Below, in pieces: positions 13,134-22,204 of a stretch of 64,000 nucleotides of DNA. A model generated the notes under the pieces. It made no database searches. It saw only the letters and a program-made list of their open reading frames with translations, and was not told the origin of the DNA. A program made the translations under genes and the position numbers. The stretch is from JAKLIN01 sp964544395 (GTDB lineage Archaea > Nanobdellota > Nanobdellia > Pacearchaeales > GW2011-AR1), in assembly GCA_964544395.1 (NCBI GenBank), contig CAZJAO010000002.1, forward strand, positions 1-64,000. Reading direction: 5' to 3'. The number at the start of each line of letters is the position of its first letter. Position 1 is the first letter of the stretch.

Positions 13134-14186
13134 ATGGAAGAAAAGAAAAAATTTATTTCAAGATTTAGGGAAGCTTACGACAAGCATTACAAACTTCTTA
13201 TAATACTCACAGCACTGCTCATAATTCTTTCTTTTGCATCAATGGCGATTTTCTATGTGCATAATCATGATTTTATTTACAAAGATATTTCTCTATTGGG
13301 TGGAACTTCTGTAACGGTTTATGGAACTAATTTTAACATAAATCAAATGAAGCAAGATCTGACAAAATCTTTGGGGGATATTGATATCAATTCTTTAAAA
13401 GATGTTTTTACACAGCAGCAGAAAGCCATTGTCATCCAAACAAGCTTGGATGCAAAAACAGTAAAGCCTATTTTGGAAAGTTATCTGGGCTATAGTTTGA
13501 CTGATCAAAATAGTAGTTTTGAATCTACAAGCTCTTCTCTTGGTAGCGGATTTTATCAACAACTTTTGGTTGCAGTTTTGATTGCTTTCAGTTTTATGGG
13601 TGTTGTTGTGTATTTCCTTTTCGGAAAAGGCAAGTGGATTAAAATGCTTTTAATCCTATTAGCAATTCTCTCACCATTTCTTTTCTTTGTATTAAGGGCA
13701 GTTTCAATTGACTTCGCATTAATTCTTTCTCTGGCTACACTCCTAGTCAGTCTATTTATTTATTGGAAATTTAATGTTCCTAGCTTTGCAGTAGTACTAT
13801 CGGCATTCGCAGATATTTTGATGACCTTAGTCGTTATTGATCTAATGGGTATGAAATTATCTTCTGCAGGTATAATTGCATTCCTGATGTTAATTGGGTA
13901 TTCAGTGGATACAGATATTCTCCTTACCAATCGAGTGTTAAAAGCGACAACCGGTTCGGTTAATCATAGAATTTTTGGCGCATTCAAAACAGGAATAACA
14001 ATGACAATTACAGCAATACTTGCAGTTCTTGCTGCTTTGTTTTTGATAAGTTCATTTTCTAACACGATGGCACAAATCTTCACAATCCTCGCAATCGGAT
14101 TATGCTTTGATATATACAATACTTGGATTACAAATGCTTGTATAATTAAATGGTATGCCACTAAGAAAAATGAAATTAAATCTTAA
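13134..14186 (+). CDS. secF: Protein translocase subunit SecF
   Basis: A 350-residue protein with six membrane helices: one near residues 20-45, a periplasmic-side domain (DISLLGGTSVTVYG and following, to about 135), then five helices in the C-terminal half. Conserved SecF features are LLGGTSV in the P1 domain and IGYSVDTDILLTNRVLKA near residue 255, which carries the proton-relay Asp residues. SecDF pulls translocating chains out of SecYEG using the ion gradient. Archaea commonly place secF before secD, as here, and the two overlap. Confidence 0.92.
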   Translation: MEEKKKFISRFREAYDKHYKLLIILTALLIILSFASMAIFYVHNHDFIYKDISLLGGTSVTVYGTNFNINQMKQDLTKSLGDIDINSLKDVFTQQQKAIVIQTSLDAKTVKPILESYLGYSLTDQNSSFESTSSSLGSGFYQQLLVAVLIAFSFMGVVVYFLFGKGKWIKMLLILLAILSPFLFFVLRAVSIDFALILSLATLLVSLFIYWKFNVPSFAVVLSAFADILMTLVVIDLMGMKLSSAGIIAFLMLIGYSVDTDILLTNRVLKATTGSVNHRIFGAFKTGITMTITAILAVLAALFLISSFSNTMAQIFTILAIGLCFDIYNTWITNACIIKWYATKKNEIKS

Positions 14187-15702
14187 ATTAACTTGGAAAA
14201 TCTGGTTGCTGATTATATCCCTGATTTTAGCGCTTCTTTCTATCTTTGCTACTCCTTATTTATTTCAAAATGGAGTTGTTATTTCTGGAATAACTCAAAA
14301 TTCAACTGCTTCAGTGCAAGGATTCAAAGTGGGAGCAGTAATAAATTCAATTAATGGAAATCCTGTAAAAAATATAGATGATTATTCTACAATACTTCAA
14401 AATGTTTTCATCTCTAACAGCAGCCAAAAAGTTACATTTGGTACAAATCAGGGGCAGGTGATTTATTATTCAAATCTTCCTCCAGAGATAATTGTCAAGA
14501 GCATTTCCCCGACAAATCTTAAAACTGGTTTGGACCTTTCCGGAGGAGCAAGTGCACTAGTTAAGGCAGAGAATCAATCTTTGACTTCAGATCAGGCAAG
14601 TGAGATAGCTCAGATGATAAGTAACCGATTGAATGTTTATGGACTTGAAGACATAAAGGTTTCTCCAATTTCAGATTTGAGTGGAAATAATTACATCAGC
14701 ATTCAGATTGCCGGTGCGACTCCTCAAGATTTGGATAATTTAATTTCTCAGCAAGGAAAGTTTGAAGCAAGAATCGGTGATCAAATAGTTTTCCAGGGAG
14801 AAAAGCAGGATATTTCCTCGGTTGCAACTTCAGGACAGCAGTCTGGTTTACAAACCTGCAATCAGCAAACAGATGGCTCTTATACTTGCACCTTTAATTT
14901 TGCAGTTTATCTAAGTCAGACTGCTGCAACAAGAGCAGCTCAGCTTACGCAGAATCTTACAATTAATCATACCCCCAATGGGGATTATCTTTCCACGCCT
15001 CTTGATTTATACCTCGATGGCCAGAAAATAGACAGTCTGCAAATTAGTGCAGACCTCAAAGGAGTTGTTACAACTCAAGTTTCGATCCAGGGTTACGGTA
15101 TTGGAACAACTCAGACCAATGCTGTTGATAATGCCACATCTGAAATGAAAAGACTTCAGACAATACTTCAGACAGGAAGTTTACCATTCAAATTAGATAT
15201 CGTTCAAGAAAATACGATCTCTCCACTTTTAGGTCAGAATTTCACAAATACTATTTTAATTGCTGCGGCAGTTGCAATCCTTGCAGTTTCAATTGTCATA
15301 TTCATAAGATACAGAAAATTAAAAGAATCTCTAGCGGTGATATTAACAAGCGTTTCTGAAATAATCATTATTTTAGGAATTGCAGCATTGATAGGATGGA
15401 ATCTTGACCTGCCAAGTATTGCGGGAATATTAGCTACAATTGGAACAGGAATTGATAGCCAGATAATTATTATTGATGAAGCAAGATCTAAGATCTTAAA
15501 CATAAAACAAAGATTGAAAAGAGCATTCGCAATTATTCTGGGTTCTTACTTCACTGCATTCGTGTCCCTGATTCCATTATACTGGGCTGTAGCAGGATTC
15601 TTTAAGGGATTTGCATTCACAACAATTATCGGAATAACTGTTGGAATATTGATAACAAGACCTGCATTCGTAGATATAATTAATAAGATTGAGAAAGATT
15701 AA
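14170..15702 (+). CDS. secD: Protein translocase subunit SecD with N-terminal PDZ-like segment
   Basis: 510 residues from the ATG at 14170; an ATG at 14155 would add five. An N-terminal helix (about 8-28) is followed by a PDZ-like part (about 30-95: GVVISGITQNSTASVQGFKVG, AVINSINGNPVKNIDDY). Then comes the SecD P1 region beginning TNLKTGLDLSGGASALVKAE, and five C-terminal helices with the conserved LPSIAGILATIGTGIDSQIIIIDEARS. It works with SecF in protein export. The PDZ-like segment is not part of ordinary SecD and resembles the ones in membrane proteases. Overlaps secF by 17 bases. Confidence 0.92.
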   Translation: MKLNLKLTWKIWLLIISLILALLSIFATPYLFQNGVVISGITQNSTASVQGFKVGAVINSINGNPVKNIDDYSTILQNVFISNSSQKVTFGTNQGQVIYYSNLPPEIIVKSISPTNLKTGLDLSGGASALVKAENQSLTSDQASEIAQMISNRLNVYGLEDIKVSPISDLSGNNYISIQIAGATPQDLDNLISQQGKFEARIGDQIVFQGEKQDISSVATSGQQSGLQTCNQQTDGSYTCTFNFAVYLSQTAATRAAQLTQNLTINHTPNGDYLSTPLDLYLDGQKIDSLQISADLKGVVTTQVSIQGYGIGTTQTNAVDNATSEMKRLQTILQTGSLPFKLDIVQENTISPLLGQNFTNTILIAAAVAILAVSIVIFIRYRKLKESLAVILTSVSEIIIILGIAALIGWNLDLPSIAGILATIGTGIDSQIIIIDEARSKILNIKQRLKRAFAIILGSYFTAFVSLIPLYWAVAGFFKGFAFTTIIGITVGILITRPAFVDIINKIEKD

Positions 15703-15750
15703 GAATTAATTAATGTATATTTTGAAGAAGTGATTTTGAATATCATAATC

Positions 15751-15758
15751 TTTAAAAG
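15751..15758 (+). promoter_or_regulatory. TATA-like box for the GDP-mannose 3,5-epimerase-like gene
   Basis: TTTAAAAG spans -29 to -22 relative to the ATG at 15780, again predicting a leaderless transcript and marking the start of the glycosylation locus. Confidence 0.5.
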
Positions 15759-15779
15759 TAAATTACTTTTTCTCTTAGT

Positions 15780-16772
15780 ATGAATAAAGTCTTGGTGGCT
15801 GGGGCTGCGGGATTCATAGGGCATCATCTTGTAAATTATCTTAAAGACCAAGGAAATTGGGTGAGGGGGGTCGATATAAAACCAATAGAATACCCGACAC
15901 ATGCCGATGATTTCTTACAAAGAGATTTGAGGAGTAGAGATAATTGTCTTGAAGCTTTAACTTTGCCTCATGGAGAACCATTTGATGAAGTCTACCAACT
16001 TGCAGCGGACATGGGTGGTGCGGAGTACATTTTTAGTGGCAAACATGATCTTGATGTAATGCACAATTCAGCTCAGATAAATTTAAATTTTGCAGACTTA
16101 AATCAACTTTTCAAGAGACTATTTTATTCTTCGTCAGCTTGCATATATCCCCAAGATATACAAAAAGACGTAGAAAATACGGGCCTAAGAGAGGAATTTG
16201 CATATCCTGCAAATCCCGATTCCGAATATGGCTGGGAAAAAATTTTCAGTGAAAGATTATACCTTACTATGATGAGAAATAAAGGTGTGCCCGTAAGAAT
16301 CGCACGATTTCATAATATTTTCGGACCAGAGGGAACTTGGAAAGGGGGGAGAGAAAAAGCCCCGGCAGCTATGTGCAGAAAAGTAGCAGAAGTAGAAAAT
16401 GGGGGAAGAGTGGAAATATGGGGAGATGGAGAACAAACCAGATCTTTCTTATACATTGATGAGTGTGTTGAAGGAATCTACAAACTAATGCACTCAGATT
16501 TTACTGGTCCCGTTAATATCGGCTCTGAAGAAATGATTTCAATAACTAATCTTGTTTACATGGCCGCAGATATTGCAGGGAAAAAAGTAGAAATACAGCA
16601 TGACTTAAATCCAAATGCTCCTCTTGGAGTTAGAGGAAGAAATTCGCAAAACGATTTGATAAAAGAAAAATTAAACTGGGCCCCCAGTTTTCCGCTTAGA
16701 AAGGGAATGGAAAAAACTTATTCGTGGGTTGAAGAACAAGTGAAAAAAGATATGAATGTTCATAAGGAATAA
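15780..16772 (+). CDS. GDP-mannose 3,5-epimerase-like SDR enzyme
   Basis: A 330-residue short-chain dehydrogenase/reductase. The NAD-binding loop is GAAGFIG (8-14) and the catalytic YxxxK is Y150-GWE-K154. Features specific to GDP-mannose 3,5-epimerase are present: SSSACIYP with Cys121, RFHNIFGPEGTWKGG, and REKAPAAMCRKVAE. In plants this enzyme turns GDP-mannose into GDP-L-galactose or GDP-L-gulose through a 4-keto intermediate, with the Cys and a Lys as acid/base. It starts the glycosylation locus and is followed by a flippase gene. A different NDP-sugar specificity cannot be excluded, but the motif match is strong. Confidence 0.8.
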   Translation: MNKVLVAGAAGFIGHHLVNYLKDQGNWVRGVDIKPIEYPTHADDFLQRDLRSRDNCLEALTLPHGEPFDEVYQLAADMGGAEYIFSGKHDLDVMHNSAQINLNFADLNQLFKRLFYSSSACIYPQDIQKDVENTGLREEFAYPANPDSEYGWEKIFSERLYLTMMRNKGVPVRIARFHNIFGPEGTWKGGREKAPAAMCRKVAEVENGGRVEIWGDGEQTRSFLYIDECVEGIYKLMHSDFTGPVNIGSEEMISITNLVYMAADIAGKKVEIQHDLNPNAPLGVRGRNSQNDLIKEKLNWAPSFPLRKGMEKTYSWVEEQVKKDMNVHKE

Positions 16773-16796
16773 AAAGCGAGTTTTACTATTAACTTC

Positions 16797-18179
16797 ATGA
16801 AGATTTTCAAAAAAGAGGGAATCGTCTATGATGTTTTTAACAGAATTAGATTAAGAGACTTCTCCGGAAACACAGGATTAGCAATTAAGAATAGTAGTTT
16901 TCAATTTTTCACTAATGCTGTTTCAAAAGTTGGAACACTTTTGTTCACTGTGATTATTGCAAGGCTATTGATGCCAGAATTATTTGGACTTTACAGCTTG
17001 GCATTCTCAACAATTCTCCTTTTTGCCACAATATCTGATTTTGGAATTGGAAGCACTTTAGTGAGATTCATTTCAAAAGAAATAGAAAGGCGAAATTTGA
17101 AGAAAGTTCGGGCTTATTTGTCTTATTTAGGAAAAATAAAATTTTTTATTATCTCTGTTTTAATCGTCGTTTTAGTTGTATCTGCAAGATTTATTTCTAA
17201 CACTTTTTATAACAAGCCAATCTTTCTGGCTTTAATCGCGGGAACACTGTATATTTTATTCTATGGATTAACCCTTCTACTGCAATCAGTTCTGCAATCC
17301 TTTAACAAATTCCGAGCTATCTTTTTTGGGGAAACTATATTCCAATTTTTCAGGATTATTTTAATATCTTTAGCAGTTTTATTGTCTTTGAAATTTGCAC
17401 TTTCAAATGAACTCTTACTGTTTTATCTATTTCTAGCTCTTGGAGTTTCGTATCTCCTTGTAGCCCTCTTTTTAGGATATATACTTATTAGAAAAGTAAA
17501 AATCTTTGGGGCTGAAAAATTAGTCCTTTCCGGAAAACAAAAGAAACAGACAAATAAATTCCTGATTGCATTATCTGCTTCTACTCTCTCGGGAATCTTA
17601 TTCAGTTATATCGATAGGATTATGCTTGGGCATTTCGTGGCTGCAGAATTCATCGGTTACTATACTATCGCTCTCAGCTTTGTCAGTGCTGCGTCCGTAT
17701 TTGCTGGATTTGGAAGCGCTTTATTGCCAATATTTAGCAGAGTAAATAAAAATAAATTAGAAATCGGATTTAAAAAATCAATTAAGCTTTCGTTGATTTT
17801 CGGGATAGTATCAACAATTTTAATCCTGATTTTAGCCTCTCCAATAATCTCTATTATTTATGGGAGAGAATATCTGGCTGCAACAAATCTTCTGAGATTA
17901 CTATCTCTATCTTTCTTTACCCTTCCTTTAAGCGGCTTGTATACAGTATATTTTATGTCTAGGAATAAGCCCCAGATTATTGCGAAACTTTCCATAATCT
18001 CTACCGTACTCAATATAGTTCTGAATTATCTCCTTATTACAACCTTATTAGGATATAGCAGTTTTGCAGCTACTTTTGGAGCAGGAATAGCTCTTTTGTT
18101 AAGCCAATTTTTCTACATAGCTGCCTTAGAGATTGCAAGAAGAAGAGATTTAAAAAAAGAAAACAAACCAATAGAATAG
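16797..18179 (+). CDS. Wzx-like polysaccharide/oligosaccharide flippase
   Basis: A 460-residue membrane protein with about 12-14 hydrophobic helices and the MOP-superfamily start NSSFQFFTNAVSKVGTLLFTVIIARLL, then MPELFGLYSLAFS, a pattern typical of Wzx/RfbX-type flippases. Short charged cytoplasmic loops (RRNLKKVRAYLSYLGKIK) separate the helices. It would move lipid-linked glycans across the membrane before AglB uses them. It lies 24 bases after the epimerase gene on the same strand. Confidence 0.85.
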   Translation: MKIFKKEGIVYDVFNRIRLRDFSGNTGLAIKNSSFQFFTNAVSKVGTLLFTVIIARLLMPELFGLYSLAFSTILLFATISDFGIGSTLVRFISKEIERRNLKKVRAYLSYLGKIKFFIISVLIVVLVVSARFISNTFYNKPIFLALIAGTLYILFYGLTLLLQSVLQSFNKFRAIFFGETIFQFFRIILISLAVLLSLKFALSNELLLFYLFLALGVSYLLVALFLGYILIRKVKIFGAEKLVLSGKQKKQTNKFLIALSASTLSGILFSYIDRIMLGHFVAAEFIGYYTIALSFVSAASVFAGFGSALLPIFSRVNKNKLEIGFKKSIKLSLIFGIVSTILILILASPIISIIYGREYLAATNLLRLLSLSFFTLPLSGLYTVYFMSRNKPQIIAKLSIISTVLNIVLNYLLITTLLGYSSFAATFGAGIALLLSQFFYIAALEIARRRDLKKENKPIE

Positions 18180-18205
18180 GGAGTATGTATTGATGCTTCA
18201 TAATC

Positions 18206-18213
18206 TTTAAAAA
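18206..18213 (+). promoter_or_regulatory. TATA-like box for the CMP-sugar synthetase gene
   Basis: TTTAAAAA lies 29 to 22 bases upstream of the ATG at 18235, so this gene appears to have its own promoter and a leaderless mRNA. Confidence 0.5.
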
Positions 18214-18234
18214 TAGAACAAATTTATCACTTTT

Positions 18235-18933
18235 ATGACGGAAAAATATTCTAGCGTTGCAATTATTCCATTCAAAGAAAACAGTGAGAGAGTTCCAGGA
18301 AAGAACTTTAAAACTTTTGGGGGACAGCCGCTTTATCAGCATATTATTCAGAAAGCTTTGAAGAGCAATTTGGAAAAAATATTCATATGTACAAACAGCG
18401 AATCCGCGAGAGAAGAAGTTAAAAAAATGGGCCCCCGAGTGGAGATTCTTGGATGTCCTGATTGGTACTTTGGCAAAACTATTACTGGAGATAAGTTACT
18501 ATCTGTTCCCGCAAAGGCAATTGATGCGGATATTTATGTTCAACTTTTTGCTACAGCCCCTTTCTTAAGACCAGAGACAATTAATGATGCCATAAGCACT
18601 CTTCAAGAGAGAACAGAGTATGATTCTGTTTTAACTGTAATGAATAAACATGATTGGGCCTGGTATAAGGGAAATCCTATTACATATTATCCGGGAAATC
18701 TTCCTCGTTCTCAGGATGCTTCGCCTCTTGTGGTTGAATCTACGGGATTATATGCTATGACAAAAGAATCTTTGTTAAATTTGCAAAGAAGAGTCGGAAA
18801 TCATCCTTATTTTTTGGAAGTGGATGAAATAGAGGGTTGGGATATTGATACTCCATTACAATTTAAATTAGCTGAACTATTCATTGAAAATATAGGTGAG
18901 ATGGAAAAACTAACTAACAAAAAATATTTTTAA
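18235..18933 (+). CDS. CMP-sugar synthetase (acylneuraminate cytidylyltransferase-like)
   Basis: A 232-residue nucleotidyltransferase. The CTP-binding N-terminal motif is AIIPFKENSERVPGKNFKTFGGQPL (residues 9-33 in pieces), with FATAPFLRP in the middle and DIDTPLQFKLAE near the C-terminus supplying the metal-binding Asp. The family (NeuA/KdsB/PseF/LegF) activates 2-keto-3-deoxy sugars as CMP-sugars. No NeuB-type synthase was found in the window, so the substrate may be made elsewhere or be unusual. It converges on the epimerase ending at 18943, with 9 bp between. Confidence 0.82.
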   Translation: MTEKYSSVAIIPFKENSERVPGKNFKTFGGQPLYQHIIQKALKSNLEKIFICTNSESAREEVKKMGPRVEILGCPDWYFGKTITGDKLLSVPAKAIDADIYVQLFATAPFLRPETINDAISTLQERTEYDSVLTVMNKHDWAWYKGNPITYYPGNLPRSQDASPLVVESTGLYAMTKESLLNLQRRVGNHPYFLEVDEIEGWDIDTPLQFKLAELFIENIGEMEKLTNKKYF

Positions 18934-18942
18934 TTATCAAAA

Positions 18943-19842
18943 TTATTTTTCTTTTTTAATAAAATCCAGAACCTGAATGATTCCTCTTCCCAAATCAACG
19001 CAAGGATTATTTATCAGTTTTTGAGGAATATCTTCATAATAAGAATAAGGCGTCACTTTGTAATGGGATTGTCTTTTTGACTTAGAAACTTCTGATAGAT
19101 ATTCAATCTTGATATTTCCCCCCATTATTTCAACTATCATGGAAAATAAATCACAAACTTTGATGGGGTTGCCACCGGTTATTATAACTGTTTTATTTCG
19201 ATATTCATCATTTAATATTTTTAGACTCAATTTTGCAGCATCGGATAGATGAATATATTCTCGTGTTTCAGAACCATCTCCAGGATATTTTATTATTCCT
19301 GTTGTAGCAGCTTCTTTTAGATAACGATACATGCTATTCTTTGCGCTATCCCCCTTACCATAAAGAGTTCCATATTGTAGGATAGTATAATCTAGTCCAT
19401 ATTGGTTCTGAAATTCTTTTACAAGATGTTCTGAAGCTTTTTTTGTAGATGAATAAATTCCTCCAGAGTTTCCTTGAGCATAAAGACTGCTGGCATAGAC
19501 GAATCTTTTTATGCCATTATTTTTACAAGCTTCCATAATTATGCTATTGCCAAGAATATTGTATTTAATCGCCTCAAGTGGTTTTTCTATGCATTCTCCA
19601 ATGTCTGCCATTGCCGCTAGATTATAGACTATATCTGAATTTTTAACAGCCTCATTAACTTTGGAATCATCTAAAATATCTCCAATAATCATGTGGACAC
19701 TTCCAAGAAATTTGTCATCAACATTTTTCCTATCAAAAACAGATACTTCATACTCCACATTAAGACACTCTGCAATCAGCGCATTTCCTAAAAAGCCGCT
19801 TCCCCCAAAAATTAATATGCGATTTCCAGATTTATTATCCAT
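18943..19842 (-). CDS. NAD-dependent epimerase/dehydratase (SDR)
   Basis: A 299-residue extended SDR. The NAD loop is FGGSGFLGNAL near residues 12-22, YASSLYAQG marks the catalytic Ser, and YSSTK is the YxxxK motif. It has the GTLYGKGD and REYIHLSDAAK segments of UDP-glucose 4-epimerase relatives. It acts on an unknown nucleotide sugar. It lies 17 bases after the hydroxyacid dehydrogenase gene and ends a minus-strand run of six genes. Confidence 0.8.
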   Translation of the reverse strand: MDNKSGNRILIFGGSGFLGNALIAECLNVEYEVSVFDRKNVDDKFLGSVHMIIGDILDDSKVNEAVKNSDIVYNLAAMADIGECIEKPLEAIKYNILGNSIIMEACKNNGIKRFVYASSLYAQGNSGGIYSSTKKASEHLVKEFQNQYGLDYTILQYGTLYGKGDSAKNSMYRYLKEAATTGIIKYPGDGSETREYIHLSDAAKLSLKILNDEYRNKTVIITGGNPIKVCDLFSMIVEIMGGNIKIEYLSEVSKSKRQSHYKVTPYSYYEDIPQKLINNPCVDLGRGIIQVLDFIKKEK

Positions 19843-19859
19843 AGAATTTTTCTCTTTTA

Positions 19860-20804
19860 TTAGATGACACGAGAGTTAAACTCCTGCCCCATGATAAGAT
19901 TTAAAACTTCTTTTGTAGCTCCTGTTTCCATATCATATCTGCTTTTTACAGTACAACTGCCTATATGAGGAGTGATATAACAATTTGTCAAATCTTTAAG
20001 ACCCCCCCGATAAGGTTCTTCAACAAAACTATCCAGTGCTGCAGATGCATTTGGATTTGATAATAGCCATTTGTAAAGAGCGGATTCTTCTACAATCCCC
20101 CCTCTTGAGAGGTTCATTAATATAGCCTCTTTTTTCATCTTGTCTAGTTCTCTATAAGAAATAAAATCCTTGTTGGCTTTGTTTAAAGGTATATGCAAGG
20201 TCACAATATCGCATTTCTGGAGTATTCCATCAAGAGAAGAAATTTTGCCGGGTTCAACATCCTTTAACTGATTGGCATCTATATCATTTATATAAATCTC
20301 TCGCGGATTGAATCCTTTTAATTTATTTGCAACTAATTTGCCAATTCGTCCATATCCAACTATTCCTACAGAACATTCAGTCAAATCTTTTCCAATATAT
20401 CTGTTCCACTCTCCTGCCCTAACTCCTGCATCAGTATTCTGAATTCTTCTTAGCATATTTATCATCTGACCTATTGTTAATTCTGCCACGGCATTAGAAG
20501 GCGCATCCGGAGTATATGTTACAGCTATTCCTCTTTTCTTGCATTCATCAAGGTCTACAGAATCTAAGCCTATTCCAACTCTTGCAATCAATTTCAAACT
20601 GGGGCATAAGTCCAAAACTTTTTTATTATAGAGCTCTATTCCTGCTATGATTGCATCTGGATTCTCTTTTGCTAAAAAGTCCATCATAGCCGTTTCTGTT
20701 ATTTTTCTTTCAAAAGGATTGTATATAACATTTTGTCCTTCCAACAGTTTTCGAGATTCTTCTCCAAAAGGGTGTGTTCCAACAATAATCTTCAAATCTT
20801 TCAT
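19860..20804 (-). CDS. D-2-hydroxyacid dehydrogenase (phosphoglycerate dehydrogenase-like)
   Basis: A 314-residue NAD-dependent oxidoreductase. The Rossmann motif is GIVGYGRIGKLVANKLKGF (starting about residue 146), followed by the D-hydroxyacid motifs IARVGIGLDSVDLDECKKRG, MNLSRGGIVEESALYKWL (catalytic Arg) and ITPHIGS (catalytic His). It lacks the C-terminal ACT domain of serine-biosynthetic SerA. In this cluster it more likely oxidises or reduces a sugar-acid precursor than makes serine. That is inferred from context. Confidence 0.8.
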   Translation of the reverse strand: MKDLKIIVGTHPFGEESRKLLEGQNVIYNPFERKITETAMMDFLAKENPDAIIAGIELYNKKVLDLCPSLKLIARVGIGLDSVDLDECKKRGIAVTYTPDAPSNAVAELTIGQMINMLRRIQNTDAGVRAGEWNRYIGKDLTECSVGIVGYGRIGKLVANKLKGFNPREIYINDIDANQLKDVEPGKISSLDGILQKCDIVTLHIPLNKANKDFISYRELDKMKKEAILMNLSRGGIVEESALYKWLLSNPNASAALDSFVEEPYRGGLKDLTNCYITPHIGSCTVKSRYDMETGATKEVLNLIMGQEFNSRVI

Positions 20805-20848
20805 ATTTCTTCTTCTGAATTCTATTTTTTAAAGATTGTGTATCCCAA

Positions 20849-22204
20849 TTACATAACTGATTTTTTATAGAACTCTAAAATCTTCTTATTAATACTTTCG
20901 TAATATATTTGAGAGGGGTCTTTCTTTGAATCAAAATACATATTTTCATTCAATTCTTTTTTATAGAATTTAATCTGATTTTTATAGGAAGATTTATCTT
21001 TTAATTTATTAAAAATCCTGTCTAAACTAAGTAAATCTATGAACTTATCGTCGCTTTCCCATAAATCTTTCAATGCTTTATCTCCAAATCTGAATATTGG
21101 GATTGCATAAAGAAGAGCCTCATAAGCGATAGTGGTGTTATGAATAACTACAAAATCACTTTTTTCTAAGATCTCTTTAACTTCGACATTTTTACCCAAT
21201 GGATGAATATTTGTTTCAGAAATCAGATAAGTATAATTATTTATATCATCCATAGGATGAGCCGTTATATCCAAAGTTATTTCAGGATGTTCTCTTGCAA
21301 ATGCATTCAAGGTTTTTACAATCTCTTTGTTGCTTTCTTCATTTCCTTTTACACTTAAAAAAATTGCTGCCCTTTTGGGATTAAATTCTTCTTTTTCTTT
21401 TTTTATGTCTTTAATGGAATATTTTGGATTTCCTGCAATAATCAATCTTTTTTTATCAACATATTTTTCTTGAATCTCATAAGTGCTCATCCCCCACACG
21501 AGATTATAATCCGAGATTATGTTTTCATTGAGTATGCTTATTGGATTAAAGTCGGGATATTCTATAGTAAAACCATGCTGAAGATTAAATGTTGGTCTTC
21601 TCTCTTTCTTATGTATTAGGGTCATTATAGAATCTTCTCCAAATGCCTGCGAACAGAATGCAATATAGGCTTTAGGAGCATACTCATTATAAATTTCGTA
21701 AAACTGTTCTATTTTTCTGAATCTGGAATAAGTTCTGGTTAAAAAAAGAGAATAATATTTGCCAAGAGTAGCTTTCAGATTTGCTTCTCTGAATTTCTTC
21801 CAGATACCAAATAGTAAGGGAAGATTTGGGAAGCTAAAATGTCCTCTAAGAAATAAGTTTTTTAGCTTATTTTCATAACAATCAAGCAAAAGAATTTTGT
21901 CCTCGGGGAATTTTTCTATGGCCTTTAGAAAGAATTCATGATGATCTTTTCGGGGCATAAAATAAGATGCCAGAATTCCGCCCGGGATACCCTTTACAGG
22001 ATAATGTTCTTTGAAGAAGAGATATTTTATCTTTTTTGCAAATCTCTCAAAAAAACCAACATTCTGATTTTTATAAAAAGTGTAAGTCTCATCAGCCATT
22101 ATTGGCCAAAGACCGATCCCCCTATGCTCCATCTTTGAAAAGAACTCTTTTAAAGTTTTAATAAATGGAATTTTCTCAGACCATAAGTCTTTCTCATTTA
22201 TCAT
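20849..22204 (-). CDS. Surface-polysaccharide GT-B-like transferase, probable
   Basis: A 451-residue soluble protein with no membrane helix. The C-terminal half has features of GT-B-type capsule or teichoic-acid transferases: RPTFNLQHGFTIEYPDF, LIIAGNPKYSIKD, LDITAHPMDD, and DFVVIHNTTIAYEALLYAIPIF, where His/Thr bind the nucleotide-sugar diphosphate. KpsS/KpsC-like or CDP-glycerol transferase relatives are possible. With the CMP-sugar synthetase nearby, a CMP-sugar transferase would fit. The family call is tentative. The stop overlaps no other gene, and its start overlaps the methyltransferase end by 11 bases. Confidence 0.55.
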   Translation of the reverse strand: MINEKDLWSEKIPFIKTLKEFFSKMEHRGIGLWPIMADETYTFYKNQNVGFFERFAKKIKYLFFKEHYPVKGIPGGILASYFMPRKDHHEFFLKAIEKFPEDKILLLDCYENKLKNLFLRGHFSFPNLPLLFGIWKKFREANLKATLGKYYSLFLTRTYSRFRKIEQFYEIYNEYAPKAYIAFCSQAFGEDSIMTLIHKKERRPTFNLQHGFTIEYPDFNPISILNENIISDYNLVWGMSTYEIQEKYVDKKRLIIAGNPKYSIKDIKKEKEEFNPKRAAIFLSVKGNEESNKEIVKTLNAFAREHPEITLDITAHPMDDINNYTYLISETNIHPLGKNVEVKEILEKSDFVVIHNTTIAYEALLYAIPIFRFGDKALKDLWESDDKFIDLLSLDRIFNKLKDKSSYKNQIKFYKKELNENMYFDSKKDPSQIYYESINKKILEFYKKSVM

